DNA of 64,000 bases from Phycisphaerae bacterium (GTDB lineage: Bacteria > Planctomycetota > Phycisphaerae > Phycisphaerales > SM1A02), in contig JAEUIT010000054.1 in NCBI GenBank assembly GCA_016795035.1, positions 1-64,000 of the forward strand, given 5' to 3'. The translations under genes were made by a program, and so were the position numbers. This document shows, piece after piece, positions 1 to 8,360 of the stretch. The notes beneath the pieces were generated by a model. That model ran no database searches. It was not told where the DNA came from and saw only the letters and a list, made by a program, of their open reading frames with translations. Position 1 is the stretch's first letter, and each line of letters starts with the position of its first letter.

Positions 1-204
1 CTGCGGTCGGACCTTCCGCGTGGGGAAGGCGCTCGAGGGCCGCGACGTGGGCGTGCGGCCAACCGATCGAGACGGGGTGTACGAGGTGCGGTACCGCAAG
101 CTCCTCGTACGCCGGATCGACCTGCGCGCCGCACCGGACGGAGATATGCGATGATCGAGATCACCGCCAAGGATGTCTCCGCACACCTGCCAAGGATGTG
201 TCCG
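1..204 (+). mobile_element. Right end of an IS481-like insertion sequence (truncated by window edge)
   Basis: The window opens inside an insertion sequence. The first 154 bases encode the last 50 residues of an integrase-type transposase. Next comes a non-coding tail with a direct repeat, GCCAAGGATGT, once near 166-176 and again near 190-200, which ends with TCCGGTCCGAACA. A repeated GCCAAGGATGT-type block after the transposase stop is a familiar feature of IS481-family ends. I place the element end near 204-215 by judgement; no target duplication can be checked because the other end is outside the window. Confidence 0.6.
2..154 (+). CDS. IS481-like transposase, C-terminal fragment (partial)
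   Basis: The frame starting at base 2 reads CGRTFRVGKALEGRDVGVRP, continues with DGVYEVRYRKLLVRRIDL and stops at TGA 152-154. The pattern 'GRTFRVGKAL.G..V.VRPT..DGVY.V......IDL' is how the C-terminus of IS481-type DDE integrase-core transposases ends, just after the catalytic rve domain. Only 50 codons are present, so the DDE residues lie upstream of the window and activity cannot be judged. An ATG overlaps the stop (ATGA at 151-154), but the short frame after it runs into the IS terminal repeats and I do not treat it as a gene. Confidence 0.6.
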   Translation, partial: CGRTFRVGKALEGRDVGVRPTDRDGVYEVRYRKLLVRRIDLRAAPDGDMR

Positions 205-212
205 GTCCGAAC

Positions 213-254
213 ACGAAGTTTGGGGGAGGTGCCGGCAAAGCCGGCGGAGGGGGC
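213..254 (+). repeat. REP-like GC-rich element, copy 1
   Basis: It holds TTTGGGGGAGGTGCCGGC, a short spacer, then GCCGGCGGAGGGGG, so the GCCGGC parts form an inverted pair. The same element recurs at 1707-1751 and 1762-1815. This copy ends 12 bases before the TACGCT box that precedes the gene starting at 279. Confidence 0.75.
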
Positions 255-266
255 GACCACCCCTGC

Positions 267-272
267 TACGCT
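267..272 (+). promoter_or_regulatory. -10 box TACGCT of a probable leaderless promoter
   Basis: TACGCT fits the bacterial TANNNT -10 consensus and ends 6 bases before the ATG at 279, so transcription would begin at or next to the start codon. No Shine-Dalgarno sequence lies between. The same arrangement is seen before the genes starting at 1858, 3065, 10730 and 17176. Confidence 0.6.
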
Positions 273-278
273 CCGCGC

Positions 279-1676
279 ATGCCGCGGCGCTGCCCCTTCG
301 CATCGATCTCGTCGTTGCAGGTCCGCGGGCTGTGGCTCGCCGTCTCGGTTCTCGTCGGCACCGTACCGCTTTACGCACAGGACGCCGACCCCGAGCCGTC
401 ACCCGTCGACCAAGCCGCTCCGGCGCCCGGGCGCATCCTCCGCGCGCCCTCCGCAGACGCGGGCGTTCGCGTCGAGATGTTTGCGCCGACCGCCTGTCCA
501 GGCGCTCGACCGACGTTCACCGCAACGGCCCTTGGCCTCGACGCACACCACCGCGCGATCGTCGAAACCTGGTGCGCGTCGCGACAGGAGGCCCGTCAGC
601 GGGCGTTCGACGAGCTCGTCGAACAGATCGACGCGCTCGGGGTTGAGGCGGAGGCGGCCACGAACGTCGAAGGCGACGACGGCGTCCGGCGATTTCGCGA
701 GTGTTGGATGAAGCGCGACCGGGTGATCGACGGCTTCCTGCGGGCCGATATCGATTCGCTTCGTGAACACCTCGTTGCAGCCGGCGTCGAGGCAGACACC
801 GCCGCGACCCTCACCGCTCGCGTGGAGCTCGCGTGGCGAGCCGAATTCGCCGTGGACTCGTTCGAGCTTCCGGGCGCGCGGCCGGATCTCCTTCTCATGC
901 TCTATCTCCGCGCGTCCCGCATGTCGCCGCTCCGCGCGCCCGCCGCCGGAGAACTCCGCGCGCTCGTCGCCGAATCGGCCGAGCGGCTCTGGCAGCTTCG
1001 CGTCGCGGCCGAAGTTGCGCGCGTTCGCGCCGCACGCGACAGCCTCCGCATCACGCGCACGGCGCCCGGCGCGACGGCCGAGGAGTTTCGCGAGGCGAAG
1101 AGGGCCGTGCGCCGACCCGTCGTCGCCGCCGAGAAGCGGCTCGCAACCGCGCAACGGGATCTCCTCGCTCGCGCCGAGGCGGTGCTCGACGAGCGCGAAC
1201 GCGACGCCCTGCGGAGCGATTTCCTCGTTGCAGCCCACGGCGCCTTCGGGCACAACCCGTACGCGCTTGACGCCTACGCCGATGCGTTCCTCTCCACGTT
1301 GCCAGCGGAGGAGCGCGAGGGAATGGCGACGCGATTCGCGCTTGAGCGACAACGGCAGCGCGAGCTTCACGACTCCTTCCTCGACGCGTTCGACGCGGCG
1401 GTCACCGGCTTCGTCAGCCTGCCGTCGACCGACCGCGACCGCTCCGAGAAACTCCTCGCGAGCGAGACGTCGTGGCGCGCGGCCGCGAGCGGGAGTACGG
1501 ATACCCTCCTCCGCGACCTGCGCGCGTCGGCCGACCGCGGCGGGCGAATCACCGAGTGTGACGCGGTCGTGGAGCGCTGGCGCCGCGACTGCACGCGCAG
1601 CCTCCACGCGCAATCCGCCGACGTCCGCTTCCGTTCGCTCACCCGAACGGCCACGCGGAAAAGCGAGACGCCGTAG
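279..1676 (+). CDS. Secreted protein of unknown function, helix-rich (465 aa)
   Basis: I do not recognise a family. The first residues form a signal peptide: basic MPRRCPFASISS, then the hydrophobic stretch LWLAVSVLVGTV and a probable cleavage site near YAQDADP. The mature part is rich in Ala, Arg, Glu and Leu with many heptad-like charged stretches, suggesting a largely helical periplasmic protein. A pair of cysteines (TACPG and ETWCAS) lies near residue 100. The start at 279 is preferred over the in-frame ATG at 198 because it begins the signal peptide and sits 6 nt after a TACGCT box, whereas 198 lies in the IS/REP sequence. Three CGTTGCAG words occur inside it (313, 773, 1226), read in two different frames. 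It is followed by two REP-like elements. Confidence 0.7.
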   Translation: MPRRCPFASISSLQVRGLWLAVSVLVGTVPLYAQDADPEPSPVDQAAPAPGRILRAPSADAGVRVEMFAPTACPGARPTFTATALGLDAHHRAIVETWCASRQEARQRAFDELVEQIDALGVEAEAATNVEGDDGVRRFRECWMKRDRVIDGFLRADIDSLREHLVAAGVEADTAATLTARVELAWRAEFAVDSFELPGARPDLLLMLYLRASRMSPLRAPAAGELRALVAESAERLWQLRVAAEVARVRAARDSLRITRTAPGATAEEFREAKRAVRRPVVAAEKRLATAQRDLLARAEAVLDERERDALRSDFLVAAHGAFGHNPYALDAYADAFLSTLPAEEREGMATRFALERQRQRELHDSFLDAFDAAVTGFVSLPSTDRDRSEKLLASETSWRAAASGSTDTLLRDLRASADRGGRITECDAVVERWRRDCTRSLHAQSADVRFRSLTRTATRKSETP

Positions 1677-1706
1677 CGCGGTGCCACATCGCTTCCTCGC
1701 TTCCGA

Positions 1707-1751
1707 CTCCTCCCCCAAACGACGTTTGGAGGAGGTGCCGGCGCCGCCGGC
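1707..1751 (+). repeat. REP-like GC-rich element, copy 2
   Basis: CTCCTCCCCCAAACG and CGTTTGGAGGAG form an inverted repeat, followed by the palindromic GTGCCGGCGCCGCCGGC. It is nearly identical to copy 3 eleven bases downstream, giving a tandem pair in the spacer between two genes. Confidence 0.8.
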
Positions 1752-1761
1752 CCACATCTCA

Positions 1762-1815
1762 CTCCTCCCCCAAACATCGTTTGGAGGAGGTGCCGGCGCC
1801 GCCGGCGGAGGGGGC
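1762..1815 (+). repeat. REP-like GC-rich element, copy 3
   Basis: It is the same unit as copy 2, with the centre changed from GA to AT, and it carries the extra tail GGCGGAGGGGG shared with copy 1. It lies about 30 bases upstream of the TACGCT box at 1845. Confidence 0.8.
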
Positions 1816-1844
1816 CGCCTCCCGCGGCGGCGTACCCCCACCGC

Positions 1845-1850
1845 TACGCT
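1845..1850 (+). promoter_or_regulatory. -10 box TACGCT of a probable leaderless promoter
   Basis: TACGCT is followed by GCCCTCC and then the ATG at 1858, a 7-base gap. The extended string TACGCTGCCC is shared with the promoters at 10718 and 17164. The -35 area is occupied by the REP-like element. Confidence 0.6.
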
Positions 1851-1857
1851 GCCCTCC

Positions 1858-2967
1858 ATGCCGCTTCGCCGCCATCTCCTCGTTGCAGCCACGGCGCTCG
1901 CGGCGATCGGCGCCGCGACGGCCCCCATTCCGGGCGACGACTCCATCTCGTCGGACGAAACGCTCGCGGTCTTCCCGACCGACGGATGGCGGCTCGCCGA
2001 CGGCACGTGGAAACTCCCGATCCACGCGTGGGTGTATGAGCCGGAAGACGACTCCGACACCCGCGCCGCTCTGATCGACGCCTTCGGCAAGGCGCTCGGC
2101 CTCGACGATGCGGCGCGCGCCGATCCGGTCTTCCGCGCACGCGCCGCGCGCTTCCTCGTCGACAACGAACGAGGCAAGCGCCTGACGGCACAGATCGGTC
2201 GGATTGAGAAGGCCGAGCCGCTACCGCGCACCGGCGACAACGGCCACACCGAGGCCGTGCTCGCGTCCACCGCCGCGTCGTCGCTCCCCGTCGAGGGCGG
2301 ATTCGTCGACGTCACCGTGCGCCCCGCGTCGGGCGGCAATCCCGCGGTCGTCGCCCGCGTGCGTCTCGTGCCGCCGACCGGCGTGTCGGTCGTCTCCGAC
2401 GTCGACGACACCATCAAGGTCACGTCGGTGCGCGACACGCGCGAACTCCTCCTGAACACCTTCGTCCGCCCCTTCCGCGCGGTCGACGGCATGCCGGAGC
2501 TCTACCGACAGTGGGAGCTCGCCGACAACGCGATCTTCCATTACGTCACGGGCAGCACGTGGCAACTGCACGACCCGCTCCGCGAATGGCTCGCGGCCGC
2601 GCGATTTCCCTCGGGCACGCTCGAGATGCGGCACTTCCGCGTGACCGACGACAGCCTCCAGAAGTTCTTCGCCTCGCCTGCAACGACGAAGCGCCCCGTG
2701 ATCGAGGCGATGCTCAGGAATCACCCGGGCCGCACGTTCGTCCTCGTCGGCGACTCGGGCGAAGACGACCCCGCGATCTACGCCGACCTCGCGAAGCGCT
2801 TTCCCTCACAGGTCGCTCGGGTCCTCATCCGCAACACCACGAACGAGCCACCCGACGCCCCGCGCTGGGCGAAGGAGTTCGCCGGACTCGATCCGGGCTT
2901 GTGGACCGTCTTCACGAGTCCCTCGGACATCTCCGCGTTGCCGCTCCGCCGACCGCCGGCGGACTAA
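1858..2967 (+). CDS. Secreted APP1-type phosphatidate phosphatase (DUF2183), 369 aa
   Basis: It is a probable exported lipid phosphatase of the APP1 (DUF2183) family, HAD-type enzymes that dephosphorylate phosphatidate-like substrates. The N-terminus MPLRRHLLVAATALAAIGAA is a signal peptide. The HAD motif I D181-V-D183-D-T185 sits in VVSDVDDTIKVT; motif II is represented by HYVTGSTWQL and the C-terminal acidic motif by GDSGEDDPAIYADLAKRFP, all in the expected order. An N-terminal part of about 150 residues (FPTDGWRLADGTWKLPIHAWVYEP...) is also usual in bacterial members. The start is chosen by signal peptide and by the TACGCT box 7 nt upstream. A weak hairpin without a T-run (2969-2990) follows the stop. 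The export prediction and fold are well supported; the substrate is inferred from the family. Confidence 0.85.
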   Translation: MPLRRHLLVAATALAAIGAATAPIPGDDSISSDETLAVFPTDGWRLADGTWKLPIHAWVYEPEDDSDTRAALIDAFGKALGLDDAARADPVFRARAARFLVDNERGKRLTAQIGRIEKAEPLPRTGDNGHTEAVLASTAASSLPVEGGFVDVTVRPASGGNPAVVARVRLVPPTGVSVVSDVDDTIKVTSVRDTRELLLNTFVRPFRAVDGMPELYRQWELADNAIFHYVTGSTWQLHDPLREWLAAARFPSGTLEMRHFRVTDDSLQKFFASPATTKRPVIEAMLRNHPGRTFVLVGDSGEDDPAIYADLAKRFPSQVARVLIRNTTNEPPDAPRWAKEFAGLDPGLWTVFTSPSDISALPLRRPPAD

Positions 2968-3051
2968 CACCCCGTTCCCGCTCGCGGGGTAGTTGCCCGT
3001 TCCGTCGGCAAGTGCCGGGGCGGATGGGCGCGTGGACGGCGGAAGCCTCGG

Positions 3052-3057
3052 TACGCT
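3052..3057 (+). promoter_or_regulatory. -10 box TACGCT of a probable leaderless promoter
   Basis: TACGCT ends 7 bases before the GTG at 3065 chosen as start of the following gene. No ribosome-binding site precedes either candidate GTG (3065 or 3071). Confidence 0.5.
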
Positions 3058-3064
3058 CTTCGCT

Positions 3065-5614
3065 GTGGGCGTGACGACCTTCTGGCGACTCCTCGACAGC
3101 TATGCCACACCCTACGGCGATGCCGTCGTCGTCGCCATACTCATGGCAATCGCCGCCGCGGCGGCGCTCGTCGCGGTCGCCGGCCGCGCCGACCCGAGCC
3201 GTCCACGTTGCAGGCGCTGCCTCAGCGACGCGCGCCCCTATGCCTGGAGCGACGAGAAGCGATGCACCTGCGGCGGCGATCTCGCACGGCCAGGCGGCGT
3301 GCGCGTCGCGCGCCGGCGCGGCCGTCGATCCCGCGTCGTGGCGATCGCCGCCGCGACCCTCGCGATCGGCGTGGCATCGATCGGAACCTGGTTCGTCTCC
3401 TCGGGCCGCTCGTGGCTCGCGCTCCTTCCCTTCCGCGTACTGACTGGAGGCATGAACGCGTCTTCAGAGCTCGCGCACGCGGCGATGGGGTCGCTCGTCA
3501 GGACGATGGACGGGGACGGCGCGCGCGACGCGATCACGTATCTCCATGAGACGCCGACGGCGCGGATCTCGAAGCGCGAAACGAACGTCGCACTCCTCGC
3601 TCGACTTCTCGACCTGGGCGCCGACAGTCGTCGTCGGGCTGATGCAAGCCGCCGGGCGCAATCGTGGGCGTTGCAGGAGATCTGCGTCGTCGCGGTCGGC
3701 GGTGGATCGCAAGACCAGACGGCATCGCCGTTGCAGCTCGCGATCCTCGCGCCATTGCGATGGTCCTGGTTCGTCCGAATCAGGGAGCTGCGCGCAGGCG
3801 AGGCCGTGCTCTGGCGCGAGCCGAGTCCGACCGGCTCCAGCACGCCAAGCGCCATGTGGCACTTCCTCTCGCCCATGGACGTGGAGGAGCTCGTCACGAT
3901 CCCGCAGGAGACGCTGCGCGACGACAGGCCTCTCAGCGTCGTTCTCGAGTTCGCGCGTCTGACGCTCGCCAACGACACGGTCACCACGATGATGTCGAGC
4001 GGCGGACCGACGCCCGACGAGCTGCTCGCGGGGTACGGGGCTGAGCGATTCACGGTGACGATGAGCCCGTCCTTGCGGCCTCTGACGTTCGGCATGTTCG
4101 GGAGCATGCTGATGCAGGAGGCGCTCACGGATGAAGTGCCGAATCCGCCCGTACGCGTCGCCGCGGTGCCGTTCGTTTCGGCAGCGGTCGGCGGTGTCTC
4201 CGCCGGTTTGTCGCTTGCCGCGATCGTCCTCTTCGGAATTGGGGCCACGCGCCACTCGTTCGCGATGGTCGCGCCCACGTGTCGACGTTGCCGTTCGCAG
4301 CTCCGCTCCCACGGGAGCTCGATTCCAGAGCGTTGTCCGGAGTGCGGCGCGGCACTCCATGCGGACGGGTCGGTTCGCTGGGCACGGCGCCGTCGATCCG
4401 CCTTCGGCCGTCTGGTCGTCGTTCCTGCGGTCGTCGGCGTTGCCGCGGCGCTCGCGATCGCGCTCGGAATCGTGATCGGCACGAAGTCGCTTCCGGTCGT
4501 CGCGCGTTCGCTCGTACGCCCGCAGCGTCTCACCGACATCGCGATCGCCGAGGCGCTCTCCGACGACCCCACGCTCCGCCTCGCCGCCGCGACCCGACTC
4601 AGCACGTGGTCGCGCCAGGGGTACTTCGATGAGTTGCCTCGATACGACGAGTTCGAGCCCAATGGCTCGATCCGCGCGCTTGCCCGGTCGCTCCTCGGCC
4701 TGCTGGACGACCCGCATGCACCGCCGCCGCGCGATCGAGACGCGCAGTCGGCGCTCGTGGATGCCGTCGCCGCGGCAGCGAAGACCGACCTCCTCTCTCC
4801 GCTCGACCGTGTCACGCTGCTCAAGCGTGTGTCCGATCCGCCCATTGCCATCGCGCTTGAGGCCGTGCGCCCGGGCGAGCGCGCCTTGATCATCCTCGGG
4901 ACGAGTCGATACACCGTCGCTGGCCAGGAGCGGATCCGAGTCTGGAGTCCGCGTACCGACAGCGAGGATGCCCATTGGGTCTCGAGCGAGGTCTTTCATC
5001 GCGTGACCGTGCCGACCGTGCCCGGCGTCCGCGTGGCGACGATCGAACTCCGCACCCGCCGGGACATCTTCGGCGACAACGACGAGGACCTTCGGCTGGC
5101 GCCGCCGGCGGACGACGGGCCGACGCCCCAAGGGCTCGTCGAAACCGTGACGGTGCCGATCCTCGTCATGCCCGAGGGGGACCCGACGCCGATCACGGAG
5201 AAGATGTTGCAGGCGCTCGATCCGATCGCGCCCTTCCTTCCAGCGGCGTTGGTGCGCTGGCGCCGACTGGGCACGTTCGCGGAGGTCACGCTTGACCTGA
5301 GCGAACGCACCGGCACGAACCAGCTTCGCGAGCTGCGGCGCGAGTGGCAGATCTGGGACGGCACGATGTGGAGACGAGTGGGCGGCACGGCGTTCGTGCT
5401 CTGGCCGACCGCCGACGAGGCCCCAGCATCCCTGCGCCTGCGCCACGTGTCCCTCCCCGTCTCGGAGGTCCCGGCCCAAACGCCCGAACTGCTCTTCGAA
5501 GCGCTGTCGAACGCTCCACCCCGTGAGTGCGTCTTCGAGAAGACCGGAACGCTCCGCTCGCCCGACGGTACGTTCGTGACGGAGTACCGCCCGCCGCGCG
5601 TCCCCACGCCGTGA
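3065..5614 (+). CDS. Membrane protein with two zinc ribbons, tandem paralog A (849 aa)
   Basis: Function unknown. The order of parts is: a hydrophobic segment (VVVAILMAIAAAAALVAVAG) near residues 20-40; a zinc ribbon with CRRC...CTCGG; a second membrane segment (VVAIAAATLAIGVASIGTWFV); a long, probably extracytoplasmic region; a third membrane segment (VSAAVGGVSAGLSLAAIVLFG); a second zinc ribbon CRRC...CPECG; a fourth segment (LVVVPAVVGVAAALAIALG); and a large C-terminal beta-rich domain. The next gene has the same plan and similar wording throughout, so the two are tandem duplicates. The GTG start is chosen from alignment with the paralog (VTTFWRLLDS versus MPPTFWTWLDS) and the TACGCT box; GTG 3071 is equally possible. 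The zinc ribbons would face the cytoplasm and could bind nucleic acid or protein, but this is inference. Confidence 0.75.
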   Translation: MGVTTFWRLLDSYATPYGDAVVVAILMAIAAAAALVAVAGRADPSRPRCRRCLSDARPYAWSDEKRCTCGGDLARPGGVRVARRRGRRSRVVAIAAATLAIGVASIGTWFVSSGRSWLALLPFRVLTGGMNASSELAHAAMGSLVRTMDGDGARDAITYLHETPTARISKRETNVALLARLLDLGADSRRRADASRRAQSWALQEICVVAVGGGSQDQTASPLQLAILAPLRWSWFVRIRELRAGEAVLWREPSPTGSSTPSAMWHFLSPMDVEELVTIPQETLRDDRPLSVVLEFARLTLANDTVTTMMSSGGPTPDELLAGYGAERFTVTMSPSLRPLTFGMFGSMLMQEALTDEVPNPPVRVAAVPFVSAAVGGVSAGLSLAAIVLFGIGATRHSFAMVAPTCRRCRSQLRSHGSSIPERCPECGAALHADGSVRWARRRRSAFGRLVVVPAVVGVAAALAIALGIVIGTKSLPVVARSLVRPQRLTDIAIAEALSDDPTLRLAAATRLSTWSRQGYFDELPRYDEFEPNGSIRALARSLLGLLDDPHAPPPRDRDAQSALVDAVAAAAKTDLLSPLDRVTLLKRVSDPPIAIALEAVRPGERALIILGTSRYTVAGQERIRVWSPRTDSEDAHWVSSEVFHRVTVPTVPGVRVATIELRTRRDIFGDNDEDLRLAPPADDGPTPQGLVETVTVPILVMPEGDPTPITEKMLQALDPIAPFLPAALVRWRRLGTFAEVTLDLSERTGTNQLRELRREWQIWDGTMWRRVGGTAFVLWPTADEAPASLRLRHVSLPVSEVPAQTPELLFEALSNAPPRECVFEKTGTLRSPDGTFVTEYRPPRVPTP

Positions 5615-5638
5615 CGGCGCTTCCACGTTGCAGCTCCC

Positions 5639-8233
5639 ATGCCGCCCACCTTCTGGACATGGCTCGACTCGATCCTTGCGACGCGGCTCGACGCGTGGAT
5701 CGCGGGCGGCCTTGCGGGACTCGCGGCGTGCGCGCTCGTCGTGGCGCTCGTCGGGCGCGCCGACACCAGCCGTCCGCGTTGCAGGAGCTGCAACGGCGAC
5801 GCGCGGCCGCACGCATGGACTGAGGATCGTCGCTGCGCCTGCGGCAACGACCTCGGCGCGCCGGGAAGCGTCCGGTGTGGGCGCCGTCGACGGCGGCGAC
5901 CGCTCGTCGTTGCAGCCGCCCTTGCGCTGGCAACCGCCGCGATCGTCGCACTGGGCGTGGGGCGACTCGTCCAAGGCGGAACGTGGCTCGACTATCTCCC
6001 CGCGCGATGGCTCGTCGCGGCCGCGGACGACGCAGGCAGCGTCGGCGCGATTTCGACGCTGATTCGTCGGTTCGGCGAAGGCATGGACGCCGACGTCGCG
6101 CGGACTTTGCTTCGTGACCTTCTCGACGCACCGCTCGCCACGCACGACGATCCGGCGAGGCGATCCTTCCTCGTCGACGCATGTCTCGCCGCCGCGCTGC
6201 GAGAGCCTGGCACGCCGGACGATCTCGCGGAACGTGCCCTCGTATGGAGCGTGGACAACGCGCTCGTCGTCTCCACGACGGCGATGCGACTGAGCCCGAC
6301 CTTGCCGGAGATCCCGCGCACGCGCGTCGGATTTCCGGTGACCGCTCTCCGTGATCGAGCGATTCTCATTCGTATCGACGAAGCGACCGCGAACGGCAAC
6401 CCCGTCACGATTCCATCTGTCCCCACCAACCCGGGTCGCAACGACGAGACATGGCTCGCGGTGTGGAACGACTCGAACGCTGAGTACCTCGACCTCGCGA
6501 TTGCCCTTCCCCAGATGACCGATCTCACGTTGCGCGTGACGATCGCGTACGTCCCGCTTCCATTCGCGGTGGCCCGTTCGTTCGTCGCCAACCGGGACCC
6601 GCAACGCTTCGTCGACGCGCGTGCGGCGCTCGATGCGATCGGCGCTACTGTCGTCACCGCAACGGTCACGACGACGGTCGGCTCACAAGCCTGGCCGCCG
6701 ATTGGCATCGCGCTCGCCGCCCCGTGGGGTCCCTTCGCACCGCTCTATGACCGCGGCGAACGTGCGGCTCACGCGTCCGCACATTTCGTCGCGTCTGTCG
6801 CCGGCGGCGTCGTTGCCGGATGCGCCGCGACGCTCTCCCTCGTTCTGGCATGGCGCCTCGGGCGGGGCGGCCTTTCGCTCGCGCGACCCACGTGCCGTAG
6901 GTGTTCGTCGGCGCTGCACGCGGTTTCCGGTGCGGCGCCCGATCGTTGTCCGGAGTGCGGTCAATCATTGGCGCTCGACGTTGCCACCCGACATGCCGTG
7001 CGACGAGGATCGATCGGCCGATTCGTGGTCGTCGGCTCCGCGGCATCGGCCTTCGGTGTGCTCGGTGCAGCGTTCGCTGGCGCATGGGTCGCGCGACGCG
7101 CGGAGCTACCCCTTGTTCGCTTCCTCTCCGACCCCGAGGCGGAAGCGCGGGGGACACTCGCCGCGTTGTTTTCGAACGACCCGCTGGAGGCTGCCTACGC
7201 GGCGCGAGACCTCGGCGGAACGGCGTCGTGGAACACCGTGCCGCGCTTGCCTCGCTATCCATTGGAGACGATGAACGACGCGCTTCGAATCGTGGCGAAG
7301 GAGCTCGTCGTTGCAGCCAGCGACCCATCCGCGCGGCCACCCCGTGATACGGTCGCGCGCGAGGCCTTGGCTGAGCACATCAGAACGCTGGAAAGTCGAG
7401 GCATGCTTTCCGGCGACGATCGATGGCGCGTCACCGAAGCGTTCCTCGAGCCACCTTCCACCGTGTCACTCCCCCGTTGGTGCGCCCCCGGTGAGCCCTT
7501 CACGGTCCGCGTCGGTGCGGGCGACTCGTTCACCACGCTCGGTGTGGAGGAGCCCGCCGATGCTACGAACACCGCCGCCGAACTCGGCGTCACGCCCTTC
7601 TGGCGCGTCGGAAACGTGGTGACCATTCGCGGCGTGCCGACTCCGTCCGCACCGGGGTTGCAATGGGTCCCTCTGCGCTGGACGTATCTCGGCGCCGAGG
7701 CAGGCACCAATGCGCCGCCGGTCAGCGAGCTACGCATGGATGCGAGCCTCATCGCCACGCGCGGATGTTCGCCGCGGACGATCCTGGCCCCGGTCGTCGT
7801 GACCGATGCCTCGGGTCAGGCGCGGCTGAGCGACGAGGACCTCCGCGCCCTCGATCCGAGCACGCGATTGATGCGGGACATGCGGCTCTTTACGCGACGC
7901 GTTGGCACCCACACCTTGGTGCTTCCCTACCGATATGCACTTCCGCCGGAGTCGCTGCCGCCGGGTACCTCGCTCGTCATTGAACTCCAAGACGGCGACG
8001 CGAGGATCCCCCTCGGAGGCCCCACGCTTGTGGCCCGCGATCTTGGCATTGCCCCGCTTCACATCCGCACGCGAGTCGGCTCAACCGGCTCGCCGCTGTA
8101 CATCGCGAATGATCCCGCCACGAGGGGCCTCCTTTCGATACCGCCGGTGAATCACACGTTCGAGCGCGTCGGCCGGTTCGTCGACGAGGATGGCGTGGCG
8201 TACGACGAGTACCGCTGCAACGCGGAGCGGTAG
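5639..8233 (+). CDS. Membrane protein with two zinc ribbons, tandem paralog B (864 aa)
   Basis: It is the sister of the preceding gene, 24 bases downstream on the same strand and probably co-transcribed. It has the same architecture: TM segment (WIAGGLAGLAACALVVALVG), zinc ribbon CRSC...CACGN, TM segment (PLVVAAALALATAAIVALG), long middle region, TM segment (FVASVAGGVVAGCAATLSLVL), zinc ribbon CRRC...CPECG, TM segment, and a C-terminal domain with a YVPLPFAVARSF-type stretch in between. Function is unknown. Within its first zinc ribbon codons two copies of the dispersed word face each other (CGTTGCAG 5777-5784, CTGCAACG 5788-5795), forming a perfect 8-bp inverted repeat. Its last codons lie in a short hairpin (ACCGCT 8211-8216, AGCGGT 8226-8231) that carries another copy. 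Confidence 0.75.
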   Translation: MPPTFWTWLDSILATRLDAWIAGGLAGLAACALVVALVGRADTSRPRCRSCNGDARPHAWTEDRRCACGNDLGAPGSVRCGRRRRRRPLVVAAALALATAAIVALGVGRLVQGGTWLDYLPARWLVAAADDAGSVGAISTLIRRFGEGMDADVARTLLRDLLDAPLATHDDPARRSFLVDACLAAALREPGTPDDLAERALVWSVDNALVVSTTAMRLSPTLPEIPRTRVGFPVTALRDRAILIRIDEATANGNPVTIPSVPTNPGRNDETWLAVWNDSNAEYLDLAIALPQMTDLTLRVTIAYVPLPFAVARSFVANRDPQRFVDARAALDAIGATVVTATVTTTVGSQAWPPIGIALAAPWGPFAPLYDRGERAAHASAHFVASVAGGVVAGCAATLSLVLAWRLGRGGLSLARPTCRRCSSALHAVSGAAPDRCPECGQSLALDVATRHAVRRGSIGRFVVVGSAASAFGVLGAAFAGAWVARRAELPLVRFLSDPEAEARGTLAALFSNDPLEAAYAARDLGGTASWNTVPRLPRYPLETMNDALRIVAKELVVAASDPSARPPRDTVAREALAEHIRTLESRGMLSGDDRWRVTEAFLEPPSTVSLPRWCAPGEPFTVRVGAGDSFTTLGVEEPADATNTAAELGVTPFWRVGNVVTIRGVPTPSAPGLQWVPLRWTYLGAEAGTNAPPVSELRMDASLIATRGCSPRTILAPVVVTDASGQARLSDEDLRALDPSTRLMRDMRLFTRRVGTHTLVLPYRYALPPESLPPGTSLVIELQDGDARIPLGGPTLVARDLGIAPLHIRTRVGSTGSPLYIANDPATRGLLSIPPVNHTFERVGRFVDEDGVAYDEYRCNAER
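8211..8231 (+). terminator. Small hairpin at gene end enclosing a CTGCAACG word
   Basis: ACCGCT and AGCGGT pair around GCAACGCGG; the stop TAG begins at the last base of the stem. There is no T-run, so rho-independent termination is unlikely. It may be an mRNA 3' structure or simply a favoured place for the dispersed word. Confidence 0.3.
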
Positions 8234-8360
8234 CTTCCGCCTCGCCTCGTCGGTCTCGTGCGCTTGGCGGAAGGCCGGAAGGGCGGTACCGTACCTCTCA
8301 CCTGCAACGCGGAGTGCGCCGCGTCGAGGTTCGCGCGTTCCACGGGAGCCCAAGCCGTCC

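Noticed and set aside
151..711. Small gene starting at the ATGA that overlaps the transposase stop
   Set aside because: The frame consists of IS end and REP-like sequence, then runs out of frame through the next gene. There is no domain.
399..2492. Long minus-strand open frame of 697 codons opposite two plus-strand genes
   Set aside because: It is rich in Arg, Gly and Ala and has no domain. It mirrors genes with signal peptides, HAD motifs and promoters. Long antisense frames are expected at this GC content.
3464..6604. Minus-strand frame of 1046 codons across the zinc-ribbon paralogs
   Set aside because: Its composition is Arg/Asp/Gly-rich noise, and it spans the gap between two well-supported plus-strand genes.
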